This document shows positions 22,033 to 22,836 of a DNA stretch of 22,836 bases, piece after piece; position 1 is the stretch's first letter; each line of letters opens with the position of its first letter. Under the pieces are notes generated by a model. The model saw only the letters and a list, made by a program, of their open reading frames with translations. It was not told the origin of the DNA and searched no databases. Both the position numbers and the translations under genes were made by a program. The DNA comes from SG8-30 sp964406445 (lineage in GTDB: Bacteria > Pseudomonadota > Gammaproteobacteria > Steroidobacterales > Steroidobacteraceae): contig CAYORU010000049.1 in the NCBI GenBank assembly GCA_964406445.1, forward strand, positions 1 to 22,836, read 5' to 3'.

Positions 22033-22836
22033 TGCTGGTGCTCGACCACGACCGGGCGGGCGGCTACTGGGGCGCCGTGTACGCGTTCACCGCGGTCAAG
22101 GGCCTGCAGGTGATCATCGACGGCCCGGTCGGCTGCGAGAACCTGCCGGTCACGAGCGTGCTGCACTACACCGACGCGCTGCCGCCGCACGAGCTGCCGA
22201 TCGTCGTCACCGGGCTCGGCGAGGAGGAACTCGGCCAGCACGGCACGGAGCAGGCGATGAAGCGCGCGCACCGCGCGCTGGATCCGGACCTGCCGAGCGT
22301 GGTGGTCACCGGCTCGATCGCCGAGATGATCGGCGGCGGGGTGACGCCCGAGGGCACCAACATCCAGCGCTTCCTGCCGCGCACGATCGACGAGGACCAG
22401 TGGCAGAGCGCGGATCGCGCGATGAACTGGCTGTGGACGCAGTACGGCGCGAAGAAGGTGCCGCCGCCGAAGGCCCGCAAGGAGGGCCAGAAGCCGCGGG
22501 TCAACATCGTCGGACCGATCTACGGCGGGTTCAACACCTGGTCCGACCTCGCCGAGATCCGCCGCCTGGTCGAGGGCATCGGCGCCGAGGTCAACATGAC
22601 CTTCCCGCTGGGCAGCCACCTGGCCGACGTGCCGAAGCTCGTCGACGCCGAGGCCAACGTCTGCATGTACCGGGAGTACGGCCGCCTGCTCTGCGAGTCC
22701 CTGGACCGGCCGTACCTTCATGCGCCGATCGGCCTGCACAGCACGACGCGCTTCCTGCGGGCGCTCGGCGGACTGCTGGGGCTCGACCCGGAGCCGTTCA
22801 TCGAGCGCGAGAAGCACACGACCATCAAGCCGCTGT
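22032..22836 (+). CDS. bchZ: Chlorophyllide a reductase subunit BchZ, 3' truncated
   Basis: NifK/N-like subunit that pairs with BchY and binds the reaction cluster and substrate. The window holds the first 268 codons; the frame stays open to the edge. The start ATG 22032 shares its A with the bchY stop. Diagnostic sequence includes MLVLDHDRAGGYWGAVYAFTAVKG (broken at residue 24), DGPVGCENLPVTSVLHYTDALP with cluster-ligand Cys35, GLGEEELGQHGTEQAM, VVTGSIAEMIGGGVTPEG and the later GPIYGGFNTWSDLAEI. Two further cysteines are in EANVCMYREYGRLLCES. About 40 % of the protein, and any puf genes behind it, lie outside the window. Confidence 0.96.
   Translation, partial: MLVLDHDRAGGYWGAVYAFTAVKGLQVIIDGPVGCENLPVTSVLHYTDALPPHELPIVVTGLGEEELGQHGTEQAMKRAHRALDPDLPSVVVTGSIAEMIGGGVTPEGTNIQRFLPRTIDEDQWQSADRAMNWLWTQYGAKKVPPPKARKEGQKPRVNIVGPIYGGFNTWSDLAEIRRLVEGIGAEVNMTFPLGSHLADVPKLVDAEANVCMYREYGRLLCESLDRPYLHAPIGLHSTTRFLRALGGLLGLDPEPFIEREKHTTIKPL

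Overview
The window is high-G+C DNA (roughly 70 % by eye) from an anoxygenic phototrophic proteobacterium. Most of it (about 6.8-22.8 kb) is part of a photosynthesis gene cluster: Mg-chelatase, bacteriochlorophyll a-specific enzymes and the acyclic carotenoid pathway. The arrangement crtE-crtF-bchC-bchX-bchY-bchZ, with crtD/crtC diverging from crtE and crtI-crtB nearby, is the classical purple-bacterial layout. Together with the flanking glucan genes it fits a beta- or gammaproteobacterium, but the window alone does not fix the genus. No chlorosome, cyanobacterial or spheroidene-type (crtA) gene is present. CrtI, CrtC, CrtD and CrtF together point to spirilloxanthin-series carotenoids.

Layout. 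(1) 1-4740, plus strand: a 5'-truncated GH3 beta-glucosidase, a sugar-porter MFS permease and a GH17 lipoprotein, which look like a small beta-glucan uptake and degradation locus. (2) 4799-6700: an aldo/keto reductase (minus) divergent from a maleate isomerase/arylmalonate decarboxylase-like protein (plus); their link to photosynthesis is unknown. (3) 6782-13833, plus strand: bchI-bchD-bchJ-bchO-crtI-crtB plus a 52-codon membrane-protein ORF. Several junctions overlap by 4 nt (GTGA/ATGA), and crtI/crtB overlap by 20 nt. (4) 13834-16247, minus strand: crtD then crtC, convergent with the previous block with no spacer between the stop codons. (5) 16348-22836, plus strand: crtE-crtF-bchC-bchX-bchY-bchZ, with bchZ cut by the window edge; puf genes would be expected next by analogy.

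Regulation. Two short AT-rich islands carry TGT-N12-ACA palindromes, the consensus of the photosynthesis repressor CrtJ/PpsR. One lies between crtD and crtE, the other at the crtF/bchC junction. Both overlap a TTGACA -35 box, and both have a second copy whose start lies 26 bp downstream (8 bp between boxes); the second copy is perfect at bchC and degenerate at crtE. The bchI leader has no such box that I can see.

Points worth a second look: CrtC's conserved N-terminus has no in-frame ATG/GTG/TTG, because that region overlaps the end of crtD; a small unannotated membrane ORF sits where tspO/crtK lies in some purple bacteria; and the racemase-superfamily protein keeps only the first of the two catalytic cysteines. 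I saw no tRNA, rRNA, CRISPR array, insertion sequence or phage gene. No gene-free stretch exceeds about 150 bases.
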